Assembly (NCBI GenBank): GCA_014652975.1
Contig: BMZV01000001.1
Coordinates: 186,001-250,000 of the forward strand
Direction of reading: 5' to 3'
DNA from: Kocuria marina
GTDB taxonomy: Bacteria > Actinomycetota > Actinomycetes > Actinomycetales > Micrococcaceae
Length of the DNA stretch: 64,000 nucleotides
Within the stretch, counting starts at the first letter, position 1. Each line of letters starts with the position of its first letter. The translations under genes were made by a program, and so were the position numbers. This document shows, one piece after another, positions 35,756-45,865 of this stretch. The notes under the pieces are model-generated. The model ran no database searches and was not told the DNA's origin. It saw only the letters and a program-made list of their open reading frames with translations.

Positions 35756-35904
35756 TGATGTTTCCTTTCAGCGTGCCTCCGCCATATGACGCACGCAGGT
35801 GGTGGAAAACAAAATGGGTGGGTGCCGCGGTGAGCAGGCGTGAAACACCGCGTCGAAGCGTGGTCACCCGCACCCAGGGGGCACGGGCGACCACGCGGGA
35901 CGTG

Positions 35905-36309
35905 TCAGACGCGGCGGCGCTTGGGGGGCCGGCAGCCGTTGTGCGCGGACGGGGTGACGTCCTGGATGGACCCGACCTCCAACCCGGTGGCCTGCAGTGC
36001 GCGGATCGCGGTCTCGCGGCCCGAACCGGGGCCCTTAACGAACACGTCCACCTTGCGCATGCCGTGCTCCTGCGCGCCCTTGGCAGCGGCCTCGGCGGCC
36101 TGCTGCGCGGCGAACGGGGTGGACTTCCGCGAACCCTTGAAGCCCATGCCGCCGGCCGAGGCCCACGACAGGACCGCACCCGAGGGGTCGGTGATGGAAA
36201 CGATGGTGTTGTTGAACGTGGACTTGATGTGGGCCTGGCCCTGCGTCACGTTCTTGTTAACCTTGCGACGCGGCTTGCGAGCAGCCGTCGCGCGAGTCTT
36301 CTGAGCCAT
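35905..36309 (-). CDS. rpsK: 30S ribosomal protein S11
   Basis: 134 residues. [26 protein letters not shown] and [15 protein letters not shown] at the C-terminus are diagnostic. Basic N-terminus [16 protein letters not shown]. Alpha operon, 59 bp after rpsM. Confidence 0.98.
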   Translation of the reverse strand: MAQKTRATAARKPRRKVNKNVTQGQAHIKSTFNNTIVSITDPSGAVLSWASAGGMGFKGSRKSTPFAAQQAAEAAAKGAQEHGMRKVDVFVKGPGSGRETAIRALQATGLEVGSIQDVTPSAHNGCRPPKRRRV

Positions 36310-36368
36310 GAATTCTCCTACAAAGATCTTCGACGTAGATCAGCCACCGGCGGCGGTGGCGACCACGA

Positions 36369-36737
36369 TTACTTCTTCTTGCCGGCGACCGTGCGCTTGG
36401 GACCCTTGCGGGTGCGAGCGTTGGTCTTCGTGCGCTGGCCGTGGACCGGGAGGCCACGGCGGTGACGCAGTCCCTGGTAGCTGCCGATCTCGACCTTGCG
36501 GCGGATGTCGGCGGCAACCTCGCGGCGCAGATCACCTTCGACCTTGTAGTTGCCTTCGATGTAGTCGCGCAGCTCCACGAGCTGGGCGTCGGTGAGATCC
36601 TTGACGCGCACGTCGCCCGAGATGCCGGTGGCATCCAGGGTTGCGAGAGCGCGCGTGCGTCCCACGCCGTAGATGTAGGTCAGCGCGATTTCCAGCCGCT
36701 TTTCGCGGGGGAGGTCGACGCCTGCGAGACGAGCCAT
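36369..36737 (-). CDS. rpsM: 30S ribosomal protein S13
   Basis: 122 residues. Starts [25 protein letters not shown]2TH region and C-terminal [23 protein letters not shown] touch the A- and P-site tRNAs. Start at ATG 36737 preceded by AGGAGA; the longer open frame upstream is not conserved. Confidence 0.98.
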   Translation of the reverse strand: MARLAGVDLPREKRLEIALTYIYGVGRTRALATLDATGISGDVRVKDLTDAQLVELRDYIEGNYKVEGDLRREVAADIRRKVEIGSYQGLRHRRGLPVHGQRTKTNARTRKGPKRTVAGKKK

Positions 36738-36894
36738 ATCGGCGGTTCTCCTTGTACTGTCCGGAGGTCTTGAACACTGCGTCCCGGATGTTTCGTCACA
36801 TCCGGTCTCCGGCCTCCGTGCCGGGGGTTGCCGCACCCGTGGGTGCCAGCTGCAGTGCCCGTTCTGTCAATCCACTTGCGTGGGGGCGTTCCCG

Positions 36895-37008
36895 TCAGCC
36901 CTGGCGCTGCTTGTGCCGGGGGTTCTCGCAGATCACCATGACCCGCCCGTTACGGCGAATCACCTTGCACTTGTCGCAGATCTGCTTGACGCTCGGTTGG
37001 ACCTTCAT
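36895..37008 (-). CDS. rpmJ: 50S ribosomal protein L36
   Basis: 37 residues, [19 protein letters not shown] and [13 protein letters not shown] with the Cys3-His zinc ligands, so the zinc-binding C+ form. It lies between infA and rpsM as in other actinobacteria. Confidence 0.97.
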   Translation of the reverse strand: MKVQPSVKQICDKCKVIRRNGRVMVICENPRHKQRQG

Positions 37009-37096
37009 CGCATTCCTTCGCGTACTCGTAATGGCGTGTGCACCGGAGACACCGCGCCCGGGCCGAGGTACCGGCCGTGCACGGTGGTTCTGGGTC

Positions 37097-37318
37097 TTAC
37101 TTGTAGCGGTAGACGATCCGGCCTCGGGAAAGGTCATAGGGGCTGAGCTCCACCACGACGCGGTCCTCAGGGAGGATCCGGATGTAGTGCTGGCGCATCT
37201 TGCCAGAGATGTGGGCGAGCACCTTGTGACCGTTGGTCAGCTCAACACGGAACGACGCATTGGGCAGTGCCTCGACCACAGTGCCTTCGATCTCGATGAC
37301 TCCGTCTTTCTTGGCCAT
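37097..37318 (-). CDS. infA: Translation initiation factor IF-1
   Basis: 73 residues, an S1/OB-fold protein binding the 30S A site. [21 protein letters not shown] and [30 protein letters not shown] are diagnostic. GGAGG precedes the ATG. First gene of the alpha operon, with a promoter about 150 bp upstream. Confidence 0.98.
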   Translation of the reverse strand: MAKKDGVIEIEGTVVEALPNASFRVELTNGHKVLAHISGKMRQHYIRILPEDRVVVELSPYDLSRGRIVYRYK

Positions 37319-37477
37319 ATCCTCCGCTAACTTCTCGAGGGGTCCGGTTGTCCTACCGGACGGCGGTGCCCGGACCGGTAGTCCCCCCAGACGAACAACC
37401 CCGCACTACGATTCGCAGTGGGGGTCATGGGATGGGTGGGCACGGCTCGGTCTGCGAGCACAAACAACCAACGCACG

Positions 37478-37506
37478 ACACTACGCTGTTTCGCCCGTCT
37501 TCGCAA
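37478..37506 (-). promoter_or_regulatory. Predicted promoter of the infA / alpha operon
   Basis: TTGCGA (37501-37506) and TAGTGT (37478-37483) on the minus strand, 17 bases apart. It predicts a leader of about 150 bases. Within the leader, a second stretch (GTAGTGC...GGTTGTTTGT) echoes the sequence just after the -10 box. Confidence 0.55.
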
Positions 37507-37568
37507 GCTGGAGGGCAGCGCCACGACGACGCCGCGCTGCCCCGCCGTCAGCCCCCGGCACCGCGGTA

Positions 37569-37606
37569 GTGCTCTTCCGTGAGTGTGGTGCTCTTCCGTG
37601 AGTGTG
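37569..37606. repeat. Tandem duplication of a 19-bp unit
   Basis: GTGCTCTTCCGTGAGTGTG occurs twice head to tail without a spacer (37569-37587, 37588-37606), between rlmN and the infA promoter. No coding potential; the rest of the 381-bp gap (37319-37699) holds only the infA promoter and leader. Confidence 0.8.
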
Positions 37607-37699
37607 GTCCCGCTAGTCCCTGAGCCTGGTCCCGTCGGCCGACACCGGGCCGCCCGTTCGCTGGGCCCACCCTCACGACGCGGGTGAGCGCGCGCCGGC

Positions 37700-38848
37700 T
37701 CAGACGTCCGTGGCCAACTGGCCGCACGCGCCGTCGATGTCGGAGCCGCGAGTGTCCCGCACCGTGGTGGGGATGCCGTGGGCGCGCAGGCGCTCCACGA
37801 AGTTCTGCTCCACGCCACGGCGCGAGGCCGTCCACTTGGAGCCGGGGGTGGGGTTGAGCGGGATGGGGTTCACGTGTACCCACCCGGCACCACGCTTGTT
37901 GAGCTTCTCCCCCAGCAGGTCCGCCCGCCAGCCCTGGTCGTTGATGTCACGGATCAGCGCGTACTCGATCGACACGCGCCGGCCGGTGGCGTCGTAGTAG
38001 TCGCGCGCGGCGTCGAGCGCCTCGTCCACCTTCCAGCGAGTGTTGATGGGGATCAGTTCGTCGCGCAGTTCGTCGTCCGGGGCGTGCAGGGACAGCGCCA
38101 GCGTGATGGGCAGCTTCTCGAGGGTGAACTTGCGGATCCCGGGAACCAGACCCACGGTGGACATGGTGAGCCCGCGCGCGGAGATCCCGAGTCCTTCCGG
38201 GGAGGGGTCGATGATCCGATGTACGGCGCCCATGGTGGCCTTGTAGTTGGCGAGGGCCTCCCCCATGCCCATGAACACGATGTTGGACACCCGCTGGGGC
38301 ACGTCCTCCGGGTCCCCCACCACGCCGTCGCGCAGCGCCCGCACACCCTGGACCACTTGATCGGCGATCTCGGCGGCGGAGAGGTTGCGTGTGAGGCCGG
38401 ACTGGCCGGTCGCACAGAACGGGCAGTTCATCCCGCACCCCGCCTGGGACGAAATGCACATGGTCACGCGCTTGTCGTAGCGCATGAGTACCGACTCGAC
38501 CATAGCGCCGTCGAACAACCGGTGGACGGACTTGACGGTCATCCCCTGGTCCGCGCGCAATTGCCGCACGGTGGTCAACAGCGGCGGCAGGGCCTTGGCC
38601 GCGAGCTCGCCCCGCTGGGCGGCGGGCAGATCCGTCATGGCCGCGGGGTCCGCCTCGAAGCGCTCGAAGTAGTGCTTGGACAGCTGCGACGCCCGGAACG
38701 CGGGGTAGCCCGCGTCCTGTAGGAACTGCTTGCGCCCGGCCATGTCGAAGTCCGCGAGGTGCAGCGGGGGCTTGCCGCGCCGCGCGGGCTTGAACACGAG
38801 CTGGCCGGTCTTGGGTTTCGGGGTGATCTCAACGGGTTGTGCCGTCAT
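37700..38848 (-). CDS. rlmN: Dual-specificity 23S rRNA/tRNA adenine-C2 methyltransferase
   Basis: 382 residues, radical SAM. Iron-sulfur cysteines C138, C142 and C145 in [22 protein letters not shown] near 200, and the resolving Cys near 375 ([10 protein letters not shown]). Methylates A2503 of 23S rRNA and A37 of some tRNAs. AGAGG stands before the ATG. Follows map by 115 bp. Confidence 0.95.
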   Translation of the reverse strand: MTAQPVEITPKPKTGQLVFKPARRGKPPLHLADFDMAGRKQFLQDAGYPAFRASQLSKHYFERFEADPAAMTDLPAAQRGELAAKALPPLLTTVRQLRADQGMTVKSVHRLFDGAMVESVLMRYDKRVTMCISSQAGCGMNCPFCATGQSGLTRNLSAAEIADQVVQGVRALRDGVVGDPEDVPQRVSNIVFMGMGEALANYKATMGAVHRIIDPSPEGLGISARGLTMSTVGLVPGIRKFTLEKLPITLALSLHAPDDELRDELIPINTRWKVDEALDAARDYYDATGRRVSIEYALIRDINDQGWRADLLGEKLNKRGAGWVHVNPIPLNPTPGSKWTASRRGVEQNFVERLRAHGIPTTVRDTRGSDIDGACGQLATDV

Positions 38849-38963
38849 GGGAATCCTCTCCCTGTTCTCGGGGTGGTTCTGTGGTGTCAGGGGTCGGGTG
38901 GACGTTGCGGGACGAGCTGTGACGATCGGACCTGCGGCGGCAGGCCGTCAGGCGGCGGGGCCG

Positions 38964-39797
38964 TCAGGCAGCGGGGATCGGGACCGGGCGGACCCCCAAG
39001 GGTTCGAGTTCGGAGCGGCCACCGTCCTCCGCGGTGAGCACCCACACGCCCTGGCTGTGGCGGCACACGGTGTGCTCCCACTGGCTCGCGCGCGAGCCGT
39101 CCGTGGTCACGACCGTCCATTCGTCCTCGAGCACGCGGGTCTCGATCCCGCCGCGCACGAGCATCGGTTCGATGGCCAGAGCCATGCCCGTGACGAGTTT
39201 GGGCCCGCGATTGCTGACCGCGTAGTTGGGGACGTCCGGGGCCATGTGCATCTCGGTGCCGATGCCGTGGCCCACGTAGTCCTCGAGGATCCCGAGACGC
39301 CCGCCCACGGTGTCCCGCACGTGGTCCTCGACCGCGCGGCCGATGTCCCCCACGTGGGTACCGGTGGCCATCGCGGCGATGCCGCGCCACATGGCCGCAC
39401 GCGTGACGTCCGACAGTTCCTGGTCGGCGGGGTCGTGGGTGGTCCCCACGAGCACGGTGCGCGCGGAGTCCCCGTGCCAACCGGCCACGATCGCACCGCC
39501 GTCGATCGATACGATGTCACCGTCCGCCAAGACGCGCTGCCCGGGGATTCCGTGCACGACCTCGTCGTTGACGGAGGTGCACACCGTGGCCGGGTAGCCG
39601 TAGTAGCCCAGGAAGTTGGACTGCGCGTCGTACTCGTCCAGGACCTCGCGGAATGCACGGTCGAGGTCCGCGGTGGTGGCCCCGGGGACGGCGGCCGCGA
39701 CCGCGGCGTCGAGCGCGAGTGACGTGACCACGCCCGCCCGGGACATGGCCGCCAACTCGGCGTCCGACTTCAATTGGATCTTGCGGCGTCCGAACAC
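38964..39797 (-). CDS. map: Methionine aminopeptidase type I
   Basis: 277 residues. Removes the initiator Met. Two-metal ligands lie in SIDGGAIVAGWHGDSART, GHGIGTEMHMAPD and LAIEPMLV, with the catalytic His in YVGHGIG. VNDEVVHGIPG is the type I motif. The GTG start at 39797 follows GGGGAGG at a rather long spacing of 11 bases; homologues start at this FGRRKIQLKS block. Confidence 0.94.
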   Translation of the reverse strand: MFGRRKIQLKSDAELAAMSRAGVVTSLALDAAVAAAVPGATTADLDRAFREVLDEYDAQSNFLGYYGYPATVCTSVNDEVVHGIPGQRVLADGDIVSIDGGAIVAGWHGDSARTVLVGTTHDPADQELSDVTRAAMWRGIAAMATGTHVGDIGRAVEDHVRDTVGGRLGILEDYVGHGIGTEMHMAPDVPNYAVSNRGPKLVTGMALAIEPMLVRGGIETRVLEDEWTVVTTDGSRASQWEHTVCRHSQGVWVLTAEDGGRSELEPLGVRPVPIPAA

Positions 39798-39951
39798 GGT
39801 GCTCGGGACCTCCCCTGATGGTTGATGTTCGTCTGACGGGCGAGCCCCCAGACCGACTCTTCGCGCCGGTCTGGGGGCTCGTGATGGTTCTGGTGTTCGA
39901 CGGCGCGCCCCCCGGCCGCGGCCGAGCGGCGCCGTTCGTGTGGATTGCGGC

Positions 39952-40518
39952 TCAGGCGGGCAATGCCGCCAGGATGCGCTCGGTGACCTCGTCGATGCCG
40001 CCGAGTCCGTCCACGCGCGTGACGATGCCCCGGTCCTCGTACAGCTCCACGACCGGTGCGGTCTGCTCGTCGTAGACGTCCAGACGGTGCCGGATGACGT
40101 CCTCGGTGTCGTCCGTGCGGCCCTGGTCCTGGGCGCGGCCCAACAACCGGGAGACGAGTTCCTCGTTGTCCGCGGTAAGCAGCAGCACCACGTCCAGGGA
40201 GACCCCGTTGGCCTCGAGGATCCGGTCCAGTTCACGGACCTGGGCCACGGTGCGCGGGTACCCGTCCAGCAGGAAGCCGTCGCGGACGTCGTCGTGCGAC
40301 AACCGGTCACGCACCATGTTGTTGGTCACGGAATCCGGGACCAGGTTCCCGGCGTCCGTGTAGCGCTGGGCTTCCTTGCCGAGTTCGGTCTGTTCCTTGA
40401 TGTTGGCGCGAAAGATGTCACCGGTCGAGATGGCGGGAACGCCTAGTCGCTCGCAGATCCGCGCGGCCTGGGTGCCCTTGCCCGCGCCCGGCGGTCCAAT
40501 GATCAACATGCGGGTCAT
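39952..40518 (-). CDS. adk: Adenylate kinase (short, LID-less form)
   Basis: 188 residues, short form without the zinc LID insert, usual in actinobacteria. P-loop IGPPGAGKGTQAA, NMP-binding STGDIFRAN, and FLLDGYPRTVAQ. ATG 40518 follows AAGGAGAGAAC. In the secY-adk-map unit. Confidence 0.97.
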   Translation of the reverse strand: MTRMLIIGPPGAGKGTQAARICERLGVPAISTGDIFRANIKEQTELGKEAQRYTDAGNLVPDSVTNNMVRDRLSHDDVRDGFLLDGYPRTVAQVRELDRILEANGVSLDVVLLLTADNEELVSRLLGRAQDQGRTDDTEDVIRHRLDVYDEQTAPVVELYEDRGIVTRVDGLGGIDEVTERILAALPA

Positions 40519-40596
40519 GTTCTCTCCTTGCGTCAACGTCAGGTTCTCCCCCACTCTACCGGGCGGTGGACCCGCCTGCCGTGGCCGTGCACGGGC

Positions 40597-41910
40597 TCAG
40601 GTGCGCAGCAGACCCTCGTAGTGGCGCTGTTGCAACTGGGCGTCGATCTGCTTGACGGTGTCCAGACCCACGCCCACCATGATCAGCAGCGACGGGCCAC
40701 CGAAGGGGAAGTTCTGGTTCGCGTCGAAGAGCACGAGCGCCACGAGCGGGATCATGGACACGATGCCCAGGTACAGCGCACCGGGCAGCGTAATCCGGGA
40801 GAGCACGTAGCGCAGGTAGTTCTCGGTGGGACGGCCCGCGCGGATCCCCGGGATGAAGCCGCCGTAGCGCTTCATGTTGTCGGAGACCTCTTCGGGGTTG
40901 AACGTGATGGACACGTAGAAGTACGTGAAGGCCACGATCAGCAGGAAGTAGACCGTCATGTAGATCGGGTGGTCACCGCGGGCCAGGTACGTGTTGACCC
41001 AGTTGACCCACCCCGGAACGGGGCTGCCGTCGTCGGGCATCGCGAACTGCGCGATCATCGTGGGCAGCATGAGCATGGAGGACGCGAAGATGATGGGGAT
41101 CACGCCGGCCATGTTGACCTTGAGCGGGATGTAGGTGCTGGTCCCGCCGATGGTGCGGCGGCCCACCATGCGCTTGGCGTACTGCACCGGGATCCGGCGC
41201 TGCGACTGCTCCACGAACACCACGCATGTGATGACCACCAGTCCCAGGGCACACACGCCCAGGAACAGGCCCCAACCGCGGGTGCGCAGGATGTCACCGA
41301 GCGCGGACGGGAACGTGGCCGCAATGGAGGTGAAGATCAGCAGGGACATACCGTTACCCACGCCGCGGTCCGTGATGCGCTCACCGAGCCACATGATCAC
41401 GGTGGTGCCCGCGGTCATCGTGAGGATCATGATCACGAGCACCAAGAGGGAGTCGTCCGGAATGACGGGCAGGGGGCAGTTGCCGAGCAGGTTGCCCGAA
41501 CGCGCCAGGGAGATCACGGTGGTCGCGTTCAACGCGGCCAGCCCGATCGTGAGGTAGCGGGTGTACTGCGTGAGCTTGGTCTGCCCCTGCGCACCCTCCT
41601 CGTGCAGTTCCTGGAACCGCGGGATCACCACGCGCAGCAACTGCACGATGATGCTCGCGGTGATGTAGGGCATCACGCCCAGCGCGAAGATGGACAGCTG
41701 CAACAGGGCCCCACCGCTGAACAGGTTGACCAGGTCGTACGCGCCACCCGTGGTGTTGCCCAGGGCGAGACACTGCTGCACGTTGCCGTAGTCCACACCC
41801 GGTGCGGGGATGAACGTCCCCAACCGGTAGATCACAATGATCCCCAGTGTGAACAGCAGCTTGTTGCGCAGCTCCGGCGTGGTAAACGCCCGTGCGAAAG
41901 CACTGAGCAC
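40597..41910 (-). CDS. secY: Protein translocase subunit SecY
   Basis: 437 residues with ten membrane segments; the protein-conducting pore. RNKLLFTLGIIVIYRLGTFIPAPG in TM1, the plug LVNLFSGGALLQLSIFALGVMPYITASIIVQLL, and QTKLTQYTRYLT and FADKMK-like VSDNMKRYGGFIPGIRAG cytosolic loops are typical. GTG start with GGAGGAGG six bases upstream. A terminator separates it from rplO, and a -10-like TAGACT (41960-41965) offers its own promoter. Confidence 0.97.
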   Translation of the reverse strand: MLSAFARAFTTPELRNKLLFTLGIIVIYRLGTFIPAPGVDYGNVQQCLALGNTTGGAYDLVNLFSGGALLQLSIFALGVMPYITASIIVQLLRVVIPRFQELHEEGAQGQTKLTQYTRYLTIGLAALNATTVISLARSGNLLGNCPLPVIPDDSLLVLVIMILTMTAGTTVIMWLGERITDRGVGNGMSLLIFTSIAATFPSALGDILRTRGWGLFLGVCALGLVVITCVVFVEQSQRRIPVQYAKRMVGRRTIGGTSTYIPLKVNMAGVIPIIFASSMLMLPTMIAQFAMPDDGSPVPGWVNWVNTYLARGDHPIYMTVYFLLIVAFTYFYVSITFNPEEVSDNMKRYGGFIPGIRAGRPTENYLRYVLSRITLPGALYLGIVSMIPLVALVLFDANQNFPFGGPSLLIMVGVGLDTVKQIDAQLQQRHYEGLLRT

Positions 41911-41959
41911 AGGTCCTCCTCCAAAAACGTGGTGGCCCGGTGGGTTCCGACCCCGGGCA

Positions 41960-41965
41960 AGTCTA
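41960..41965 (-). promoter_or_regulatory. Candidate -10 box of the secY-adk-map unit
   Basis: TAGACT on the minus strand, about 50 bp before the secY start and after the rplO terminator. The -35 box is unclear. Confidence 0.4.
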
Positions 41966-42060
41966 GCGAAGGATCCGCCGCGACCCCGGCGGTCGGTCTT
42001 GCGACATCCTGGTAAAGCGATTCGGGCGACGCGGTCCGGGCGTCGTCGTGGGGGTAACGC

Positions 42061-42098
42061 AACGGGCCCCGCGCCGGCAATCCGGCGCGGGGCCCGTT
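42061..42098 (-). terminator. Terminator at the end of the spc operon (after rplO)
   Basis: 17-bp perfect stem AACGGGCCCCGCGCCGG / CCGGCGCGGGGCCCGTT with loop CAAT, 43 bp past the rplO stop. Confidence 0.85.
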
Positions 42099-42140
42099 CC
42101 AGTTCAGGGATTCACCCTACAACCGAACACTGGGATCGGT

Positions 42141-42608
42141 TCATGCGTTCTGCGTGGACCCACCAGCCGCGGCGATCTTCTCCGACGCGGACGCGGAGAA
42201 CTTGTCCGCGGTGATGTTCAGTGCCACGGAGATCTCCCCGCTACCGAGCACCTTCACGGGCTGGTTCTTGCGCACCGCACCCTTGGCGACCAGGTCCGCG
42301 ACGGTGACCGTGCCACCCTCGGGGAACAGCTCGCCCAGGCGGTCCAAGTTCACGACCTGGTACTCCACGCGGAACGGGTTCTTGAACCCGCGCAGCTTGG
42401 GCAGGCGCATGTGCAGCGGCAGCTGACCGCCCGCGAAACCGGCCTTGACCTGGTAACGCGCCTTGGTGCCCTTGGTACCACGGCCCGCGGTCTTACCCTT
42501 CGAGGCCTCGCCACGGCCAAGACGCGTCTTGGCCTGGTGCGAGCCGGGGGCGGGACGCAGGTGGTGGACCTTCAGAGCGTGGCGCTTGCTCTCGGTGTTT
42601 TCAGCCAT
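42141..42608 (-). CDS. rplO: 50S ribosomal protein L15
   Basis: 155 residues. [36 protein letters not shown] at the N-terminus is diagnostic. Last gene of the spc operon before the terminator; two bases separate it from rpmD. Confidence 0.98.
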   Translation of the reverse strand: MAENTESKRHALKVHHLRPAPGSHQAKTRLGRGEASKGKTAGRGTKGTKARYQVKAGFAGGQLPLHMRLPKLRGFKNPFRVEYQVVNLDRLGELFPEGGTVTVADLVAKGAVRKNQPVKVLGSGEISVALNITADKFSASASEKIAAAGGSTQNA

Positions 42609-42610
42609 GC

Positions 42611-42817
42611 TCAGGCCTCCTCAACCTCTACGAGATGCGACACCGTGTTGATCATGCCCACGGTGGCGGCATCGGCCTTGCGCTCCACGACCTGGCCCGG
42701 ACGCTTGAGACCGAGCGAACGCAGCGTGTCGCGCATGTTCTGCTTCTGACCGACCACGGAGCGGACCTGCTTCACGCGCAGGGACGCGCCGGTGGCCTGA
42801 ATGCGCTTTCCGTTCAT
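42611..42817 (-). CDS. rpmD: 50S ribosomal protein L30
   Basis: 68 residues with [31 protein letters not shown] and the C-terminal VSHLVEVEE. Start codon overlaps the rpsE stop by one base. Confidence 0.97.
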   Translation of the reverse strand: MNGKRIQATGASLRVKQVRSVVGQKQNMRDTLRSLGLKRPGQVVERKADAATVGMINTVSHLVEVEEA

Positions 42818-43545
42818 CAGGCACCTGCCTTCTGGATGTCACGCAGCAACGGCGCGGGAACGACCTCGTCCATGGGCAGGCCACGGCGGGCCGCCACGGA
42901 GGCGGGCTCCTCGAGCTCACGCAGCGCCTGGATGGTCGCGTGCACGATGTTGATCTGGTTGGACGAGCCCAGGGACTTGGACAGCACGTCGTGGATACCG
43001 GCGCACTCGAGCACCGCACGCACCGGACCACCGGCGATCACACCGGTACCCGGGGTCGCCGGGCGCAGCATGACGACGCCAGCCGCGGCCTCACCCTGCA
43101 CACGGTGCGGGATGGTGCGGTTCTCCACGCGGGGGACCCGGAAGAAGTTCTTCTTGGCCTCCTCCACGCCCTTGGAGATCGCGGCGGGAACTTCCTTGGC
43201 CTTGCCGTAGCCCACGCCGACCATGCCGTTGCCGTCACCGACGACCACGAGAGCGGTGAAGCTGAAGCGACGACCACCCTTGACGACCTTGGACACACGG
43301 TTGATGGTCACGACGCGCTCGAGGAACTTGTCCTTGTCGTCGTCGCGCCCGCCGCGGCCCCCACGACCACCACGGTCGTTGCGGCCACCGCGCTCGTTGC
43401 GACCGCCACGGTCGTTACGACCGCCGCGGCCACCGCGGTTCTCGTCGGTCCCCTGGCGCTCCGAGGTGTTCGCCTCGGTCGTCGTGTTGGAACCGTTGGT
43501 GGCTTCGCTCACCTGAGTTTCCTTCTCGTTCTTCTGCTCGCTCAC
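42817..43545 (-). CDS. rpsE: 30S ribosomal protein S5 with an N-terminal RGG-repeat extension
   Basis: 242 residues, about 70 longer than E. coli S5. The S5 core begins near residue 73 ([29 protein letters not shown]). In front is a Ser/Thr/Asn/Glu tract (1-34) and then GGR(N/D/E)-type repeats at about 37-67 ([14 protein letters not shown]). S5 forms part of the mRNA entry channel. Overlaps rplR by four bases. Confidence 0.97.
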   Translation of the reverse strand: MSEQKNEKETQVSEATNGSNTTTEANTSERQGTDENRGGRGGRNDRGGRNERGGRNDRGGRGGRGGRDDDKDKFLERVVTINRVSKVVKGGRRFSFTALVVVGDGNGMVGVGYGKAKEVPAAISKGVEEAKKNFFRVPRVENRTIPHRVQGEAAAGVVMLRPATPGTGVIAGGPVRAVLECAGIHDVLSKSLGSSNQINIVHATIQALRELEEPASVAARRGLPMDEVVPAPLLRDIQKAGA

Positions 43546-43913
43546 AGCGCCAGACCTCCTTCACGGGCACCCTCGGCCACCGCGGCCACGCGGCCGTGGT
43601 ACTTGTTGCCGCCGCGGTCGAACACGACGGTCTCGATCCCCGCAGCCTTGGCACGCTCGGCGATCAGCTCACCGATGCGCTTGGCCTTGGCGGTCTTGTC
43701 GTCGGACGACGCGCGCAGATCGCTTTCCATGGTGGACGCCGAGACCAGGGTGAAACCCTTGTCGTCGTCGATCACCTGGGCGACCATGTGGCGGGTGGAA
43801 CGCGTGACCACCAGACGGGGGCGCAGCGCGGTTCCGGCGATGTGCTTGCGCACGCGGCGGTGACGCCGTGCCCGCTGAGCAGCCTTCGACTTTCCCTTGA
43901 TTACGAGAGCCAT
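43542..43913 (-). CDS. rplR: 50S ribosomal protein L18
   Basis: 123 residues, 5S rRNA-binding. [28 protein letters not shown] and the C-terminal [24 protein letters not shown] are diagnostic. Two bases after rplF. Confidence 0.98.
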   Translation of the reverse strand: MALVIKGKSKAAQRARRHRRVRKHIAGTALRPRLVVTRSTRHMVAQVIDDDKGFTLVSASTMESDLRASSDDKTAKAKRIGELIAERAKAAGIETVVFDRGGNKYHGRVAAVAEGAREGGLAL

Positions 43914-43915
43914 GA

Positions 43916-44452
43916 TTACTTACCAGCCTTTCCGGCCTTGCGGCGGATCTGCTCGCCGGCGTAGCGCACGCCCTTGCCCTTGTAGGGATCGGGCAGACGC
44001 AGGGAGCGGATCTTCGCGGCGACCTGGCCAACCTGCTGCTTGTCGATACCGGAAACGGTGACCTTGTTGGCGCCCTCGACGGACAGCGTGATGCCGTCCG
44101 GAGCGTTGAAGGGCACCGGGTGGCTGTAACCCAGAGCGAACTCCAGGTTGGCACCCCTGGCCTGGACACGGTAACCCGTGCCCACGATCTCCAGCTGCTT
44201 GGCGTAGCCCTGCGAGACACCCTGGATCATGTTGGAGATCAGGGTGCGCGTGAGGCCGTGCAAGGAACGGGATTCGCGCTCGTCGTTGGGGCGGGACACC
44301 TGCACGGTGCCGTCCTCGACGACCACGGTGATGGGCGCGGGCACGGTGTGGGTCAGTTCGCCCTTGGGGCCCTTGACCTGCACCACGGAACCGTCCACGG
44401 AGACCTCCACACCGGCGGGCACAGAGATCGGGAGACGTCCAATACGTGACAT
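43916..44452 (-). CDS. rplF: 50S ribosomal protein L6
   Basis: 178 residues. [16 protein letters not shown] and C-terminal [21 protein letters not shown] [21 protein letters not shown] are L6 hallmarks. spc operon. Confidence 0.98.
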   Translation of the reverse strand: MSRIGRLPISVPAGVEVSVDGSVVQVKGPKGELTHTVPAPITVVVEDGTVQVSRPNDERESRSLHGLTRTLISNMIQGVSQGYAKQLEIVGTGYRVQARGANLEFALGYSHPVPFNAPDGITLSVEGANKVTVSGIDKQQVGQVAAKIRSLRLPDPYKGKGVRYAGEQIRRKAGKAGK

Positions 44453-44483
44453 GTCTTCTTCCTTTCTTCTTCTGTGCTACCGG

Positions 44484-44882
44484 TTACCAGACGTACGCGA
44501 GGACTTCCCCGCCCACGCCCTTCTTGCCGGCCTGCTTGTCGGTCAGCAGTCCGGAGGACGTGGAGAGGATCGCGATGCCGAGGCCGCCGAACACGCGGGG
44601 CAGCTCGGTGGACTTCGCGTACACGCGCAGGCCCGGCTTGGAGATGCGGCGGACACCGGCGATCGAGCGCTCACGGTTGGAACCGAACTTCAGCGACAGG
44701 GTCAGGGTCTTGCCCACCCGGGCGGGTTCTTCGGACCAGTCGGCGATGTAGCCCTCGGCCTTGAGGATGTCCGCGATCCGAGCCTTGAGCTTGGAGTACG
44801 GCATGCTCACGGTGTCGTGGTAGGCCGAGTTCGCGTTGCGCAGCCGCGTCAGCATGTCTGCGACGGGATCTGTCATTGTCAT
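44484..44882 (-). CDS. rpsH: 30S ribosomal protein S8
   Basis: 132 residues. [30 protein letters not shown] and the RNA-binding C-terminus [16 protein letters not shown] 44876 is a possible alternative start. rpsN (S14), often found just upstream in other bacteria, is absent: only 74 bp separate rplE from rpsH. Confidence 0.98.
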   Translation of the reverse strand: MTMTDPVADMLTRLRNANSAYHDTVSMPYSKLKARIADILKAEGYIADWSEEPARVGKTLTLSLKFGSNRERSIAGVRRISKPGLRVYAKSTELPRVFGGLGIAILSTSSGLLTDKQAGKKGVGGEVLAYVW

Positions 44883-44956
44883 GTGGGCTTCAGCCCTTCC
44901 TCGTCAGGGTTTCCCTGCCGGTTGCAGCCCGCAGGGACCTTCTGACGTCGATGGAA

Positions 44957-45526
44957 TCAGTTGGTCTTGAACGGGAAACCGAGCGCCTTGAGCAGCGCGC
45001 GACCCTCGTCGTCGGTCTTGGCGGAGGTGACCACGGTGATGTCCATACCGCGCACGCGATCGATCTTGTCCTGATCGATCTCGTGGAACATGGACTGTTC
45101 CGTCAGACCGAAGGTGTAGTTGCCGTTGCCGTCGAAGTGACGGTCGGACAGACCACGGAAGTCACGGATACGCGGCAGCGCGAGCGTGACGAGACGGTCC
45201 AGGAATTCCCACATCCGCTCGCCACGCATGGTGACGTGCGCGCCGATGGGCATTCCCTCACGCAGCTTGAACTGCGCAATGGACTTCTTGGCCCGGTTGA
45301 CCACGGGCTTCTGACCGGTGATGGCGGTGAGGTCCTTGATGGCGTTGTCCACCAGCTTGGAGTCCTTGGCCGCCTCGCCCAGACCCATGTTGACCACGAC
45401 CTTGACCACGCGCGGCATCTGCATGACGTTCGCGTAGCCGAACTGCTCCTGCAGGGCCGGGACGACGGTCTCCTGGTACTTGGTCTTGAACCGGGGGGTG
45501 AACTTGGTTTCGGTGGTTTCGCTCAT
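44957..45526 (-). CDS. rplE: 50S ribosomal protein L5
   Basis: 189 residues, 5S rRNA-binding. [18 protein letters not shown] and [26 protein letters not shown] define L5. ATG 45526 shares its A with the rplX stop codon (TGATG); a GTG three bases upstream is in frame. Confidence 0.98.
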   Translation of the reverse strand: MSETTETKFTPRFKTKYQETVVPALQEQFGYANVMQMPRVVKVVVNMGLGEAAKDSKLVDNAIKDLTAITGQKPVVNRAKKSIAQFKLREGMPIGAHVTMRGERMWEFLDRLVTLALPRIRDFRGLSDRHFDGNGNYTFGLTEQSMFHEIDQDKIDRVRGMDITVVTSAKTDDEGRALLKALGFPFKTN

Positions 45527-45864
45527 CACAGATCCTTGCCGGTGCTCTTGGACACGCGAACGCGGACGGTCTTCTGCTTGCCGTTGCGCTCCACGGTCTC
45601 GGTGCGGTAGCCCACACGGGTCGGCTTGCCGGTCTCCGGGTCCACGAGCATCACGTTGGAGATGTGGATCGGAGCCTCGGACTTGACGAGGCCGCCGGCT
45701 TCGCCCTGGGCGTTGGCGCGCTTGTGCTTGGTCACGACGTTGACGCCCTCGACCACCACGCGGGAGGTCTCGGTGATCACGCGCAGGACCTTGCCCTGCT
45801 CGCCCTTGTTCTTACCGGTGATGACCTGAACCAGGTCGCCGGTCTTGATCTTGAATTTCGCCAT
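45526..45864 (-). CDS. rplX: 50S ribosomal protein L24
   Basis: 112 residues. [25 protein letters not shown] is the KOW motif, and [31 protein letters not shown] follows. One base after rplN. Confidence 0.98.
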   Translation of the reverse strand: MAKFKIKTGDLVQVITGKNKGEQGKVLRVITETSRVVVEGVNVVTKHKRANAQGEAGGLVKSEAPIHISNVMLVDPETGKPTRVGYRTETVERNGKQKTVRVRVSKSTGKDL

Positions 45865-45865
45865 G

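Noticed and set aside
3630..42045. Recurrent ACGACGACGCCGC-like strings in and between genes (near 3640, 4160, 5417, 33837, 37515, 42035)
   Set aside because: Also frequent inside coding DNA in this GC-rich genome, and explained by codon bias and hairpin stems; no fixed unit length or spacing.
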